From: Vicingaceae bacterium | Lineage (GTDB): Bacteria; Bacteroidota; Bacteroidia; Flavobacteriales_E; Vicingaceae | DNA: 64,000 nt | Direction: 5' to 3' | NCBI GenBank assembly: GCA_028245195.1 | Contig: JAOKCF010000005.1 | Span: 50,090-114,089, forward strand | Shown: one piece after another, positions 1 to 8,389 of the stretch | Numbering within the stretch: position 1 is the first letter of the stretch | How the letters are laid out: every line of letters starts with the position of its first letter | The notes under the pieces: model-generated | Seen by the model: the letters and a program-made list of their open reading frames with translations, nothing else | Database searches by the model: none | What the model was told of the DNA's origin: nothing | Made by a program: the position numbers and the translations under genes

Positions 1-442
1 CAATATAGTGTCCAATATCAGCTGATGTTGAGAGAATTCGATTCACATCCCTTCTTTCAAAAGCTTTAGTTGACCAATTGGTCATTCCTGAAACGTGCCA
101 CGGAACAATTACGTAGTCCTGCAAGGTGTCTTCGGTAAATTTTTCTACCGCGTCATATCAATTCCTTGGCATTACTTCAGATGAATTTTCACCCCCTTTG
201 ACATAATGATCTATATCGATATAGTGTCGCGGAGCTTCATTTTTAGAAGCATACCTTCGTTTATCGGGATCTACCGCATGAGCTGTTACAAACTCAATAT
301 TTCTCTTATAGAAACCCACCATTTCCGGTGGTAAGGTAAAAACTACCATCCGATTAATTCTGCGATGACCATAAAATCCCCATGACTGGCAAACAAGAAT
401 TACTGCAATTAATACAACACTAGCCCACCCAATTCTTTTCAT
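1..442 (-). pseudogene. Zinc-dependent phospholipase C / S1-P1 nuclease-like secreted protein, interrupted by TGA
   Basis: The first 94 codons encode a signal peptide (residues 1-22) followed by FYGHRRINRMVVFTLPPEM and later PRHYIDIDHY, typical of the zinc-dependent phospholipase C / S1-P1 nuclease superfamily as found in Bacteroidota. Codon 95 (158-160) is TGA, exactly where relatives have Trp after MPRN. Translation resumes in the same frame (YDAVEKFTEDTLQDY, then VPWHV) with no further stop to the window edge. The gene is therefore a single-nonsense allele, or TGG has been misread as TGA. It is the last visible gene of the minus-strand run gcvT-comB and starts 4 bp after comB. The 3' end lies outside the window. 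Metal-binding His/Asp residues are partly visible (H26, H73, D75, H77). I am confident of the family, less of the substrate. Confidence 0.8.
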
Positions 443-446
443 GGTT

Positions 447-1181
447 TTATATTTTTAATCCTACACCATCAAAAATAGGCACCAGGTCGGTAGTATCTAT
501 TTGAAGGCAATATTCTATGTCTTTTTCCAAATTTAAGCGTTGTAATCTTCTTCTATGGGAAGAATTTTTCAAGAAATCATTAAGGTTGCCTTTTGCTGAT
601 TGATACATCTGTTTTGCAGCCAATGAAGAGTCAGTAATTCCTGTAAAAACCTTGCTCCCTTCAAAATAATTGACTACTGCCCCTGCAAAAAGAGAATCCT
701 CCAAATTGTATCTTCCCTTCCATCCTGCACAAAGTAGAATAACATCTTTATTTTCCCTTTCTAAGTGCTTACAAACAGCGGTTAAATTTAAAAATGAACC
801 GATAATGATTTGTTCCGCTGATTTCGCTTTTTCAATAGCTTGTGTTCCGTTAGTTGTGCTTAAAACAACATCCTTACCTTTTAATTCGGGGTTCATGTAA
901 CTAAAAGGAGAGTTACCTATATCAAATCCTTCAACAATTTCACCATGTCGTTCAGCAGCTGCAAAATATCCTTTTGCTTGATAGGCTCTGGCTTCATCAA
1001 TTGTCGCAACCGGTATTATTTGGTTAATACCTTCTTGAAAAGCAGTACAAATGGCAGATGTTGCTCTAAATACATCAATCACAACTACTACACATTCCTT
1101 TTTGGTATAGTAAACGGGAAAAAGGTCAGGTGAATAACAAACCTCTAACTTCCGTTGGAATTCATTCTCAGTTGTTTCCAT
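447..1181 (-). CDS. comB: 2-phosphosulfolactate phosphatase family protein (ComB)
   Basis: A 244-residue protein matching the ComB family along its length: VVVIDVFRATSAICTAF near residue 32, AAERHGEIVEGFDIGNSP, VLSTTNGTQAI and ILLCAGWKGRYNLEDSLFAG. Characterised ComB removes phosphate from 2-phosphosulfolactate, a step in coenzyme M biosynthesis and in sulfolactate formation. Bacteroidota carry it without the rest of the CoM pathway, so its true substrate here is unknown. It begins 1 bp after the gcvT stop, so the two are almost certainly co-transcribed. The conserved Mg-binding acidic residues of the family (D in VIDVFR, the ERHGE segment) are present. Cytoplasmic; no signal peptide. Confidence 0.88.
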   Translation of the reverse strand: METTENEFQRKLEVCYSPDLFPVYYTKKECVVVVIDVFRATSAICTAFQEGINQIIPVATIDEARAYQAKGYFAAAERHGEIVEGFDIGNSPFSYMNPELKGKDVVLSTTNGTQAIEKAKSAEQIIIGSFLNLTAVCKHLERENKDVILLCAGWKGRYNLEDSLFAGAVVNYFEGSKVFTGITDSSLAAKQMYQSAKGNLNDFLKNSSHRRRLQRLNLEKDIEYCLQIDTTDLVPIFDGVGLKI

Positions 1182-1182
1182 A

Positions 1183-2271
1183 TTACTTTACAAAAGGAAG
1201 TTTTACAATTTCGCACTTCAACTGGCGACCTCTAACTTCTACAAAAATTTCTGTTCCAATTTTCGAAAGCTCCTTGGTTACATAACCCATTCCTATACTT
1301 AATTTTAAAGTGGGAGAAGAAGTTCCAGAAGTAACTACCCCTATAGAATTACCTTCAGAATCATTGATTTGATATTCTTTTCTAGGAATTCCTCTATCAA
1401 TCATTTTAAAAGCAACGAGCTTTCTAGTTATTCCTTTTTCTTTTTGCGCTAAAAGAAATTTACTGTCAACAAAGTCATTTGTAAACTTCGTTATCCAACC
1501 CAAACCGGCTTCAATTGGGGAAGTTGTATCGTCTATGTCATTACCGTATAAGCAAAATCCTTTCTCTAACCGTAACGTGTCTCTAGCTCCTAGACCCGCG
1601 GGCATAATTCCGTTTCCTTGACCTGCTTTCATAACGGCAGCCCAAATTTTTTCAGCATGTTCGTCATCAAAATAAATTTCAAACCCTCCTGAACCAGTAT
1701 ATCCTGTGGCTGAAACTAATACGTTATCTACTCCGGCAAATTTTCCTTTTTCAAAGGTGTAATACACCATTTCGGTTAAATTAATATCAGTTAAGCTTTG
1801 CATAGCCTCTGCAGCTTTAGGTCCTTGAATAGCCAATAAGGTTGTTCGGTCAGAAATATCCTGTAGCGTTGCTTTAAAGGTATTGTTCTTTTGAATCCAG
1901 TCCCAATCCTTTTGAATGTTAGAAGCATTTACTACTAACATGTATACTTCTTCCTCTAATTTATAAATCAGTAAATCATCAACAATTCCTCCTCTACCAT
2001 TTGGCATACAAGAATACTGTACTTTCCCAACCTCTAACTTTGAAGCATCGTTAGTACTAATTTTTTGAATTAAATCCAGAGCTTCTGTTCCTCTAAAAAT
2101 AAACTCTCCCATGTGAGAGACATCAAAAACCCCAACGCTATTTCTTACTGCCAAGTGCTCTTGCGTTAATCCAACGTATTGCAAAGGCATGCTGTAGCCT
2201 GCAAATGGTACCATCTTGGCCCCTAATTCTATGTGTACTTTATTTAGTGCGATCTCTTTCATATCATTCAA
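1183..2271 (-). CDS. gcvT: Glycine cleavage system T protein, aminomethyltransferase
   Basis: GcvT transfers the aminomethyl carbon of the H-protein-bound intermediate to tetrahydrofolate, releasing ammonia. The 362 residues match the full family length. Diagnostic segments are MVPFAGYSMPLQY, GVFDVSHMGEF, the ATGYTGSGGFEIY folate-site region, and ARDTLRLEKGFCLYGND with the expected Asp/Arg near residue 230. The C-terminal beta-barrel domain (about 280-362) is complete. The start overlaps the end of the broken glycosyltransferase upstream by 8 bp, so it once sat downstream of that gene in one transcript. No glycine riboswitch is visible upstream. comB follows after 1 bp. Confidence 0.97.
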   Translation of the reverse strand: MNDMKEIALNKVHIELGAKMVPFAGYSMPLQYVGLTQEHLAVRNSVGVFDVSHMGEFIFRGTEALDLIQKISTNDASKLEVGKVQYSCMPNGRGGIVDDLLIYKLEEEVYMLVVNASNIQKDWDWIQKNNTFKATLQDISDRTTLLAIQGPKAAEAMQSLTDINLTEMVYYTFEKGKFAGVDNVLVSATGYTGSGGFEIYFDDEHAEKIWAAVMKAGQGNGIMPAGLGARDTLRLEKGFCLYGNDIDDTTSPIEAGLGWITKFTNDFVDSKFLLAQKEKGITRKLVAFKMIDRGIPRKEYQINDSEGNSIGVVTSGTSSPTLKLSIGMGYVTKELSKIGTEIFVEVRGRQLKCEIVKLPFVK

Positions 2272-3170
2272 TTATTTCTTTCAAATATTTTAAATACAAC
2301 TCTTTTGTGGAAGAAACTGAATATTTGTTGATCACGGTTTCTCTTCCTGCTCGACATATTTGCAAACGTAATTCTTTATTCTCAATCAACTTTGATAATT
2401 GTTCATACCAATAGTTTTCCGTTGTAGCTAATAATCCATTTTCACTGTGGGTCACGATATGCGTATTCACACCAACTGGAGACATTACAGTTGCGGATTC
2501 CATTGCCATGTATTGTAGTACTTTAGAACCGCATTTCCCTCTACTCCACTGATCATCTGATAAAGGCATTATCCCTATATCAATTTCTTCTAGTTGTTCA
2601 ATTTCTCTTTCCTTATTCCATTTTTCATTTTTCAGGTCAATGCCTTCTGCATTCCATGGTTGATCACAAATAACTTTAAAGTAAATTTTGTCTCCATAGG
2701 TTAAGGTTAATCTTTCAAAAACAGGCTTTACCATTTCAAGATACTTTCTAGTAGTTTCTGTTACCGTCCAACCCAATACAAATACGATTTGAAGTATTCT
2801 GATTTCTGAGCTTATGATAATCAGTATCTATTGTAGTAGGAATAATTTTGACATCAGAGCAAAACTCAGAAGCATAGTCGGCCAAATGTTCATTTCCAGC
2901 AAAGACCATATCTGCGCAGCTTATAATTTCTTCAGTTTTAGAAGGATTCTTCAACATTTGAAGAGCCTTGTTTCCAGAAGAGACGTTAGGCAGCCAGATG
3001 GCGTCATCAAAATCGAAAACTACCTTTGCTGAAGAACTTGCAAACTTTCTTTCAAAAAAAGTACTAGAAGTTAACAAGGCTTCCCTGAAAACGAAAATTT
3101 TATCGAATTAGTTCGCACGCTACACATCTCTTTTTCTCATTCTCCAAGCTCTTTTCGCTATTAATGCTTT
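2264..3170 (-). pseudogene. Family 4-type glycosyltransferase remnant (C-terminal part, frameshifted)
   Basis: Reading on from the first glycosyltransferase remnant in the same frame gives KALIAKRAWRMRKRDV, a TAG (3120-3122), RAN, a TAA (3108-3110), and then FDKIFVFREALLTSSTFFER and VVFDFDDAIWLP. These are hallmarks of a GT4 subfamily with the [VI]FDFDD motif. The frame is lost near 2770, where IGWTG is expected (GGGTTGG in place of GGGTGG). The C-terminal half continues in another frame (ICDQPW, IDIGIMPLSDDQWSRGKCG, VGVNTHIV) to a stop at 2264. The true N-terminus is missing, replaced by the preceding remnant. It would have acted in surface polysaccharide or LPS synthesis. At least three lesions make it non-functional as read. 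Confidence 0.82.
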
Positions 3171-3662
3171 TTAAAGATATTTTCCTTCACCCTTAAAATA
3201 ACTGTAAAGGAAACTGTAGAGAGGATTCTTTAGGTTCCATATTTTACCATCTACCCTTTCGTTAGCCCAAAAACCTCGAATATCAAAAATGAATTTGATG
3301 CCCGTTTTTTTTGTAAGGTTTCACCCACCATAGCAGGTATTATAGACCGGCAATGGACTACTTCAATTTTATTTTGCTGTGCTATTTTTAAGACTTTGAC
3401 CCTTAACTTTCGAACAGTTAAAAAGGATGAAATAACTGGAATAGAGTTATTGTAATCGATGTAATGCCAGTCGATATTTACCTCTTTGCATTTTTGAGAA
3501 ACAATGGAATGGTTTTTTTTAAAATTTTCCGGCTTTTCGCAACTTAAAATCGAAATATTATGACCTTTTCTTAGAAAGTCCAATTAAATAGGGTAATATC
3601 TGCGCTTGCCCTAAAGAATCGGTTAGGCCGTCGTAACTGATGAATAAAACATTCTTAATCAT
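3171..3662 (-). pseudogene. Glycosyltransferase N-terminal remnant, two frameshifts and truncated
   Basis: From the ATG at 3662 the sequence reads MIKNVLFISYDGLTDSLGQA, the classic start of a Bacteroidota GT4 family. The frame slips in an A-run near 3570 (SKKG then HNISILSCEKPENF in the next frame) and slips back in an 8-A run near 3304-3311, after which FIFDIRGFWANERVDGKIW appears in the original frame. It stops at TAA 3171-3173 after YFKGEGKYL, so the C-terminal nucleotide-sugar-binding domain is absent. It runs directly into the second remnant, which lacks its own N-terminus. This is consistent with a deletion between two tandem glycosyltransferase genes. The two homopolymer slips alone could be sequencing errors; the fusion cannot. 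Confidence 0.8.
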
Positions 3663-3869
3663 TCTCTAACCATTTCATTTGCTATAATCTACACCAACTA
3701 AATTTCCATCAAAATAGGAAAAGAACTTTTTACAGACTCCACTTAACGTTAAACTCCTTTTTTCAATCAATGTATTCTCCATGTTCTTAGCGGCAACAAA
3801 GTAAATAAAATCTTGCACGTAACATAATTAATGCCTTCCAAACGCTTTAAAATTCAATTAGAGAATGGT

Positions 3870-3877
3870 TAATTTTG
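3870..3877 (+). promoter_or_regulatory. Bacteroidota -7 box for the thiolase gene
   Basis: TAATTTTG matches the TAnnTTTG consensus and lies 25 bp before the thiolase ATG. A clear -33 TTTG is not seen; TTTAA near 3846 is at about the right distance. The 207 bases between this box and the glycosyltransferase start (3663-3869) show no convincing ORF or RNA. Confidence 0.5.
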
Positions 3878-3902
3878 ACCAACTAAATAAAATAACTTTT
3901 CA

Positions 3903-5084
3903 ATGAAGGAAGTATATATAGTATCAGCAGTTAGAACTCCAATGGGAAGTTTTAATGGAACGTTATCAGGTATTTCTGCACCTAAATTAGGAGCAGTTGC
4001 TATTAAAGGAGCACTAGATAAAATTGGACTAGATAAAAACGAAGTGCAGGAAGTGTACATGGGCAACGTACTCCAAGCAAATATCGGCCAAGCACCTGCA
4101 AGACAAGCAGCTATTTTTGCTGGTTTAAGTGAAAATGTTCCTTGTACAACCATCAATAAAGTATGTGCATCAGGCATGAAAGCTACTATGTTAGGTGCGC
4201 AATCAATTATGCTAGGCGATAATGACGTTGTAGTTACTGGAGGTATGGAAAACATGTCTCAAGCGCCTTATTACTTGGACAAAGCGAGAACTGGATACAA
4301 GTATGGGAACGGTCAAGTAATCGATGGCTTAACCAAAGACGGTTTAATAGATGTTTATAACAATTATCCGATGGGCAATGCAGCAGAGTTGTGTGCAAAG
4401 GATTGTAATATTTCTAGAGAAGATCAAGATGCTTTTGCAATAGACTCTTATAAAAAATCTGCTGCTGCATGGGAAGCTGGAAAATTCAATGATGAAATTG
4501 TACCGGTTATGATTTCTCAACGAAAAGGCGATCCAATAGCATTTGATCATGATGAAGAATACAAGAATGTATTTTTTGATAAGATTCCTAACCTTAGACC
4601 TGTTTTTGATAAAGACGGAAGTGTAACAGCTGCTAATGCCTCTACTATTAATGACGGAGCTTCTGCATTAGTATTGATGAGCAAAGAAAAGATGGAAAGT
4701 TTAGGTTTGAAACCACTTTCAAAAATTGTTTCTTTTGCAGATGCTGCTCAAGCACCTGAATGGTTTACAACTGCACCGGCTAAAGCTTTACCAAAAGCTA
4801 TTGAAAAAGCAGGCTTAAAATTGAGCGATTTAGATGCGATAGAATTAAACGAAGCATTTGCAGTTGTTGGAATAGTTAATACTCAACAAATGAGTTTAGA
4901 TCCTGCAAAAGTAAACATCAATGGCGGCGCGGTATCTTTAGGTCATCCACTTGGAAACTCAGGATCAAGAATATTGGTAACTCTTATCAATGTATTAAAG
5001 CAAAACGGCGGAAAATATGGTGGAGCAGGAATTTGTAACGGCGGCGGCGGTGCTTCTGGATTTGTGATAGAAAACATTCAATAA
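3903..5084 (+). CDS. Acetyl-CoA C-acyltransferase (thiolase)
   Basis: A thiolase of 393 residues, the usual length. It catalyses reversible condensation or thiolytic cleavage of acetoacetyl-CoA or 3-ketoacyl-CoA. The three catalytic elements are visible: the nucleophile Cys88 in INKVCASGMKA, His in SLGHPLGNSG near 348, and the second Cys in ICNGGGGASG near 377. The sequence resembles the biosynthetic AtoB/PhaA class (VSAVRTPMGSFNGTLS at the N-terminus, GGMENMSQAPY). No partner beta-oxidation gene is adjacent; the next two genes on the strand are an NlpC/P60 enzyme and a cyclophilin. The gene has its own promoter-like box upstream. The exact chain-length preference cannot be told from sequence. 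Confidence 0.95.
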   Translation: MKEVYIVSAVRTPMGSFNGTLSGISAPKLGAVAIKGALDKIGLDKNEVQEVYMGNVLQANIGQAPARQAAIFAGLSENVPCTTINKVCASGMKATMLGAQSIMLGDNDVVVTGGMENMSQAPYYLDKARTGYKYGNGQVIDGLTKDGLIDVYNNYPMGNAAELCAKDCNISREDQDAFAIDSYKKSAAAWEAGKFNDEIVPVMISQRKGDPIAFDHDEEYKNVFFDKIPNLRPVFDKDGSVTAANASTINDGASALVLMSKEKMESLGLKPLSKIVSFADAAQAPEWFTTAPAKALPKAIEKAGLKLSDLDAIELNEAFAVVGIVNTQQMSLDPAKVNINGGAVSLGHPLGNSGSRILVTLINVLKQNGGKYGGAGICNGGGGASGFVIENIQ

Positions 5085-5102
5085 AATTTTCTTTCAAAAG
5101 GA

Positions 5103-5882
5103 ATGAAGTACGGAATAGGACATTTAAGCGTAGTACCTTGCAGAGCTGAAGCTGCAGATAGCAGTGAACAAGTGACTCAATTACTTTTTGGAGAAACCAT
5201 AAAAGTATATGAAAAGAAGCGAAGCTGGCACAGAGTTAAGACGGCTCACGATAACTATGAATGTTGGATGGACGAAAACCAATTTAAATTTATAACACAA
5301 AGGGAATTTGAGCAGCTAAATGAGCAAAAACCATTTGTTGTTTCTGATTTAGTAGAGGTTTTGACGAAAGAAGACGGAACTGAGTTGATGACCGTTTTAA
5401 TGGGCTCCAACATTCCTAATATTGAAAATAATCTGGTTGACGTAAAAGATTCCGTTTGGAAATTTGAAGGAAACAGTCATGATTCTAATAAAGTACATGA
5501 GAAGAAAAAGCTGACAGAAAATGCCTTTATGCTTTTAAATGCTCCTTACCAATGGGGAGGAAGATCTCCATTTGGGATAGATTGTTCAGGTTTTGTTCAG
5601 TTGGTTTACAAGTTAAATGGAATTTACTTGCCAAGAGATGCATCTCAACAGGCATCTATGGGACAGCCCCTTTCATTTATTGAAGAGGCTGAAGAAGGCG
5701 ATTTAGCTTTTTTCGATAATAATGAAGGAAACATTACACATGTTGGTATTATTTTGTCAAACAATAGAATCATACATGCTTCTGGTAAAGTACGAATTGA
5801 CAAATTAGATCATCAAGGTATTTATAATCAGGAAAAACGAGGATACAGCCACAGGCTGAGATTAATTTCGAGTATTTATTAA
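5103..5882 (+). CDS. NlpC/P60 family cell-wall endopeptidase with N-terminal SH3-like domain
   Basis: The 259-residue protein has an SH3b-like N-terminal part (residues about 1-65, VPCRAEAADSSEQVTQLLFG) and a C-terminal NlpC/P60 domain (about 140-250). The catalytic triad is complete: Cys161 in GIDCSGFVQ, His213 in THVGI and His225 in IIHASG. Such enzymes cut gamma-D-glutamyl-diaminopimelate bonds in peptidoglycan peptides. No signal peptide is visible, which fits the YkfC-like cytoplasmic or unconventionally placed members that recycle murein peptides. It starts 18 bp after the thiolase stop and 45 bp before the cyclophilin start. Confidence 0.9.
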   Translation: MKYGIGHLSVVPCRAEAADSSEQVTQLLFGETIKVYEKKRSWHRVKTAHDNYECWMDENQFKFITQREFEQLNEQKPFVVSDLVEVLTKEDGTELMTVLMGSNIPNIENNLVDVKDSVWKFEGNSHDSNKVHEKKKLTENAFMLLNAPYQWGGRSPFGIDCSGFVQLVYKLNGIYLPRDASQQASMGQPLSFIEEAEEGDLAFFDNNEGNITHVGIILSNNRIIHASGKVRIDKLDHQGIYNQEKRGYSHRLRLISSIY

Positions 5883-5927
5883 TAGAATTTGGCAAACTAT
5901 TTGCCTAAATTTAAAACAAATAATAAA

Positions 5928-6542
5928 ATGAATAAGATGAAAAAACTATTAGGAGGAGTATTGGTATTAATGATAACTATTTCTTGTGCAGCTCAGAGTA
6001 AGCTAGCAGATGGTTTATATGCCAAAATAAAGACTTCAAAAGGAAGTATTTTAATAAAACTTGAAATGGAAAAAACGCCATTAACGGTTGCCAATTTTGT
6101 AGGTTTAGCTGAAGGTAAAATAAAAAATAGCAAGGTTCCTATGGGCACTCCTTTTTACGATGGCATTAAATTTCATAGGGTAATAGCCAACTTTATGATC
6201 CAAGGTGGAGACCCTACAGGAACCGGTGCAGGTGAAATTGGGTATTCCTTTAAAGATGAATTTAATGCTAATTTAAAGCATGATCGAGCCGGAACGTTGT
6301 CTATGGCAAACAAAGGACCTGCAACTAACAGCAGTCAATTCTTTATTACACACCAACCTACGCCACACTTGGACGGAAGACATACTGTATTTGGTTACGT
6401 TATAGAAGGACAAGGCACAGTAGATTTAATTGCTCAAGGTGACGAAATTAAAAACATTGAAATTATTAGAAAGGGAGCTGCAGCAAAAGCATTTGCTGCA
6501 GCTGCAGTTTTTGAAAAACTAAGCGGCATTTCTCAAAAATAA
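5928..6542 (+). CDS. Lipoprotein cyclophilin-type peptidyl-prolyl cis-trans isomerase
   Basis: The start at ATG 5928 ([10 protein letters not shown]) is preferred over a TTG 39 bp upstream because it gives a proper lipoprotein signal with lipobox TISC, so the mature protein is probably anchored in the envelope. The cyclophilin core is complete: [19 protein letters not shown] with the catalytic Arg, and [25 protein letters not shown]. It would assist folding of periplasmic or outer-membrane proteins. The tail is Ala-rich (about 180-195). A short inverted repeat (GGCAAA CTA TTTGCC, 5891-5905) lies in the leader. A strong terminator follows. Confidence 0.93.
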   Translation: MNKMKKLLGGVLVLMITISCAAQSKLADGLYAKIKTSKGSILIKLEMEKTPLTVANFVGLAEGKIKNSKVPMGTPFYDGIKFHRVIANFMIQGGDPTGTGAGEIGYSFKDEFNANLKHDRAGTLSMANKGPATNSSQFFITHQPTPHLDGRHTVFGYVIEGQGTVDLIAQGDEIKNIEIIRKGAAAKAFAAAAVFEKLSGISQK

Positions 6543-6563
6543 ATTTATACGTTATTCAGCGAT

Positions 6564-6596
6564 AAAGGCGATTTCTTTAGAAGTCGCCTTTTTTTA
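6564..6596. terminator. Bidirectional rho-independent terminator
   Basis: The stem AAGGCGA/TCGCCTT with a short loop is followed by TTTTTTT on the plus strand and flanked by an A/T run on the other side. It ends the cyclophilin transcript and also lies at the 3' end of the convergent VTT-domain gene. Confidence 0.85.
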
Positions 6597-7220
6597 TACC
6601 AAATTCAATAGAAACAGAGCATAGCCAAATATTCTAACAAACCTAAAAAGTGCCAGAATCAAAAACGTTTTAAACGGAAAACGCACTGCACCCGCCACTG
6701 AACAGATAGAAGAAAAGGGCAAGGGAAATAATGCTGCAAAAACAATTAACACCCCACCCCACATTCTAATCATAATAAAATGCTTGTCAAACTTTGCAAG
6801 AATCCAAGATTCAACAATTGGCAAACCTCCAACATATTTTCCAATGAAATAAGCCAGCACCCCTCCTACGTAAGAAAGAATCGCTAGGAGGGACACCATC
6901 TGGTATGGTGAATCGAATTTTTTAGCCCAAATGATAAATAGGTCAGGAGGAATTAAGCCCAATATTATTTCTGAAGCAAAAAAAATGGAAAGTGCCCACA
7001 AGGTGTTAATGCTATTCAATACATTTTCTAACTTGGCATCGTAGTTCGGAACATATTCTTTAAAAATTAAAAACGCACCAATAACAATAGCAAAACCTAT
7101 AGAGATTTTTAAACTATTTTTCCATAAAAAATTATAAACCCCTTTGCGTTTATAATAGTGATGGTAAGTATTTACCCTACTTTTTCGCTTGCCTTCGGCT
7201 TTTAATTTCATGGGGGACAA
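6594..7220 (-). CDS. VTT-domain (SNARE-associated/DedA-like) inner membrane protein
   Basis: A 208-residue protein with four or five predicted membrane segments (about 35-55, 73-95, 105-130, 153-175, 180-205). It carries VTT/DedA-superfamily signatures such as the SEIILGLIPPDLFIIWAKKF loop and the FPLPFSSICSVAGAVRFPF segment. The N-terminal 30 residues are basic (KAEGKRKSRVNTYHHYYKRK). Members of this superfamily are implicated in lipid scrambling or flipping across the inner membrane. ATG at 7220 or at 7211 (MKLKAEG) are both possible starts. The gene is convergent with the cyclophilin gene and shares its terminator. Confidence 0.8.
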   Translation of the reverse strand: MSPMKLKAEGKRKSRVNTYHHYYKRKGVYNFLWKNSLKISIGFAIVIGAFLIFKEYVPNYDAKLENVLNSINTLWALSIFFASEIILGLIPPDLFIIWAKKFDSPYQMVSLLAILSYVGGVLAYFIGKYVGGLPIVESWILAKFDKHFIMIRMWGGVLIVFAALFPLPFSSICSVAGAVRFPFKTFLILALFRFVRIFGYALFLLNLV

Positions 7221-7314
7221 AATTACGTTCTTTATTCACATCATTTTAGAACCCTTTAAAAACTATTTATTAAAACTTTTGTTCAGTAAATAATGTTTCA
7301 TGAACTAAAAATTA

Positions 7315-7884
7315 ATGTTAGCTGTATTTCCATTAAACATATCTATTTTACCAGAAGAATCCGTTGCCTTACACCTGTTTGAATCAAGGTATAGACAGCT
7401 TTACGCGGATCACAAGAGTGGCAAAGAATTTGTCATTCTTTATCAGAGCAAAGGCGTTAATTCAACCTTCGGCGCGCTGGTTTATATTGAAAAAGTAATA
7501 GATGAATTTCCTGACGGTACTGTAGATGTTATTGTTAAAGGAGTTCAAGTTGTCAAAATACTTTCTTTTGAGCAGATAATGCAAGGTAAATTGTATGCAG
7601 GAGTTGAAATTGAGAGGTGCCCACTATTTACAGGTGCCGGCAATCGGCTTGTTACACATTTTAAAAATTACTTAACTAGTATTCAAAAGAGTACCAATAA
7701 ACCTAGTCCTTTTAGTTTGTACCATGTAGCCAATCGCTTGCAACTTTCTAACGATACGAAAAATGAACTAATGAGCATTGCTGATGAACAGTTAGCGAAT
7801 TCCTTTTTAATTAATGAAATCCGTTTTCTCAGGAAAATTAGGGAACAAGAAGCTTCTCTGAATCATAATTTTCATTTGAATTAA
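7315..7884 (+). CDS. LON substrate-binding-domain protein (stand-alone)
   Basis: The 189 residues match only the N-terminal substrate-recognition domain of Lon protease (PUA-like LON_SB domain): VFPLNISILPEESVALHLFE, then FVILYQSKG and DVIVKGVQVVKI. No ATPase or protease domain follows, so it is a free-standing LON domain, as is common in Bacteroidota and other phyla. The function of such proteins is unknown; peptide or protein recognition is a reasonable guess. The C-terminal third is helical and ends with a charged segment. No operon partner on this strand. Confidence 0.82.
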   Translation: MLAVFPLNISILPEESVALHLFESRYRQLYADHKSGKEFVILYQSKGVNSTFGALVYIEKVIDEFPDGTVDVIVKGVQVVKILSFEQIMQGKLYAGVEIERCPLFTGAGNRLVTHFKNYLTSIQKSTNKPSPFSLYHVANRLQLSNDTKNELMSIADEQLANSFLINEIRFLRKIREQEASLNHNFHLN

Positions 7885-8389
7885 AAAAGTAGATTAATAG
7901 GTATTTGCTGAAAGCATTACCAATGTGCAAGCGTTAACAACCTCAATTCCTTCTTTTTCCAGTTGTTCCATAAAGTCATGGTTGATGGTCCCAGGATTAA
8001 AAATGACTCTTTTAGGATGCAGTTCTTTAATGTAGTCATAATACTGCGTCTGTTTTTGCGGCCCCAAATATACTGTAATGGTATCTACTCCATCCATTAC
8101 TGCATCTGCTGCGATTATTTTTATACCTTCAATCTCTCCTTTTTTTATTCCCACTGGAACTACCTCGTGTCCATGTTTTAATAATTTTTTAACTGCCATG
8201 TTGGAATATCTTGAAGCGTTGGTAGATGCCCCCAATACTATAGTCCTTTTTACTTCCATATTTTGAATATGCTCAACTAAGTTGGTATATGATTATGTTT
8301 TAAGGCGAATAGTTGACATGCACAATTCTGATTTAACTGAGCTAAGAGCAACTGCAAAAAAGGTTGCTGACTGTAAAAAAGTAGATTAA
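7882..8389 (+). repeat. Pair of identical 16-bp direct repeats around the CoA-binding gene
   Basis: TAAAAAAGTAGATTAA occurs at 7882-7897 and again at 8374-8389, 492 bp apart. Between them lie the whole CoA-binding gene and about 115 bp of non-coding DNA. The left copy overlaps the stop of the LON-domain gene and the right copy overlaps the stop of the phosphatase gene. The sequence is A-rich, so chance or shared terminal sequence is possible. Confidence 0.5.
7894..8259 (-). CDS. CoA-binding (Rossmann) domain protein
   Basis: A single-domain 121-residue protein of the CoA-binding domain family. The nucleotide-binding N-terminus TIVLGASTNASRYSNMAVK is followed by HGHEVVPVG, DTITVYLGP and VIFNPGTINHDF, with the usual Cys near the end (VNACTLVMLS). 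This fold is shared with the N-terminus of succinyl-CoA synthetase alpha, but free-standing members of this size have no settled function. The gene is convergent with the LON-domain gene and tail-to-tail with only 9 bp between stops. It is bracketed by the 16-bp direct repeat. Confidence 0.85.
   Translation of the reverse strand: MEVKRTIVLGASTNASRYSNMAVKKLLKHGHEVVPVGIKKGEIEGIKIIAADAVMDGVDTITVYLGPQKQTQYYDYIKELHPKRVIFNPGTINHDFMEQLEKEGIEVVNACTLVMLSANTY

Noticed and set aside
3869..4255. 128-codon minus-strand ORF inside the thiolase gene
   Set aside because: It lies wholly opposite a strongly conserved thiolase and has no recognisable pattern; it is a frame shadow.
5891..5905. GGCAAA-CTA-TTTGCC inverted repeat as an operator
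   Set aside because: A 6-bp perfect palindrome in an AT-rich leader is not strong evidence, and no matching second copy was seen.
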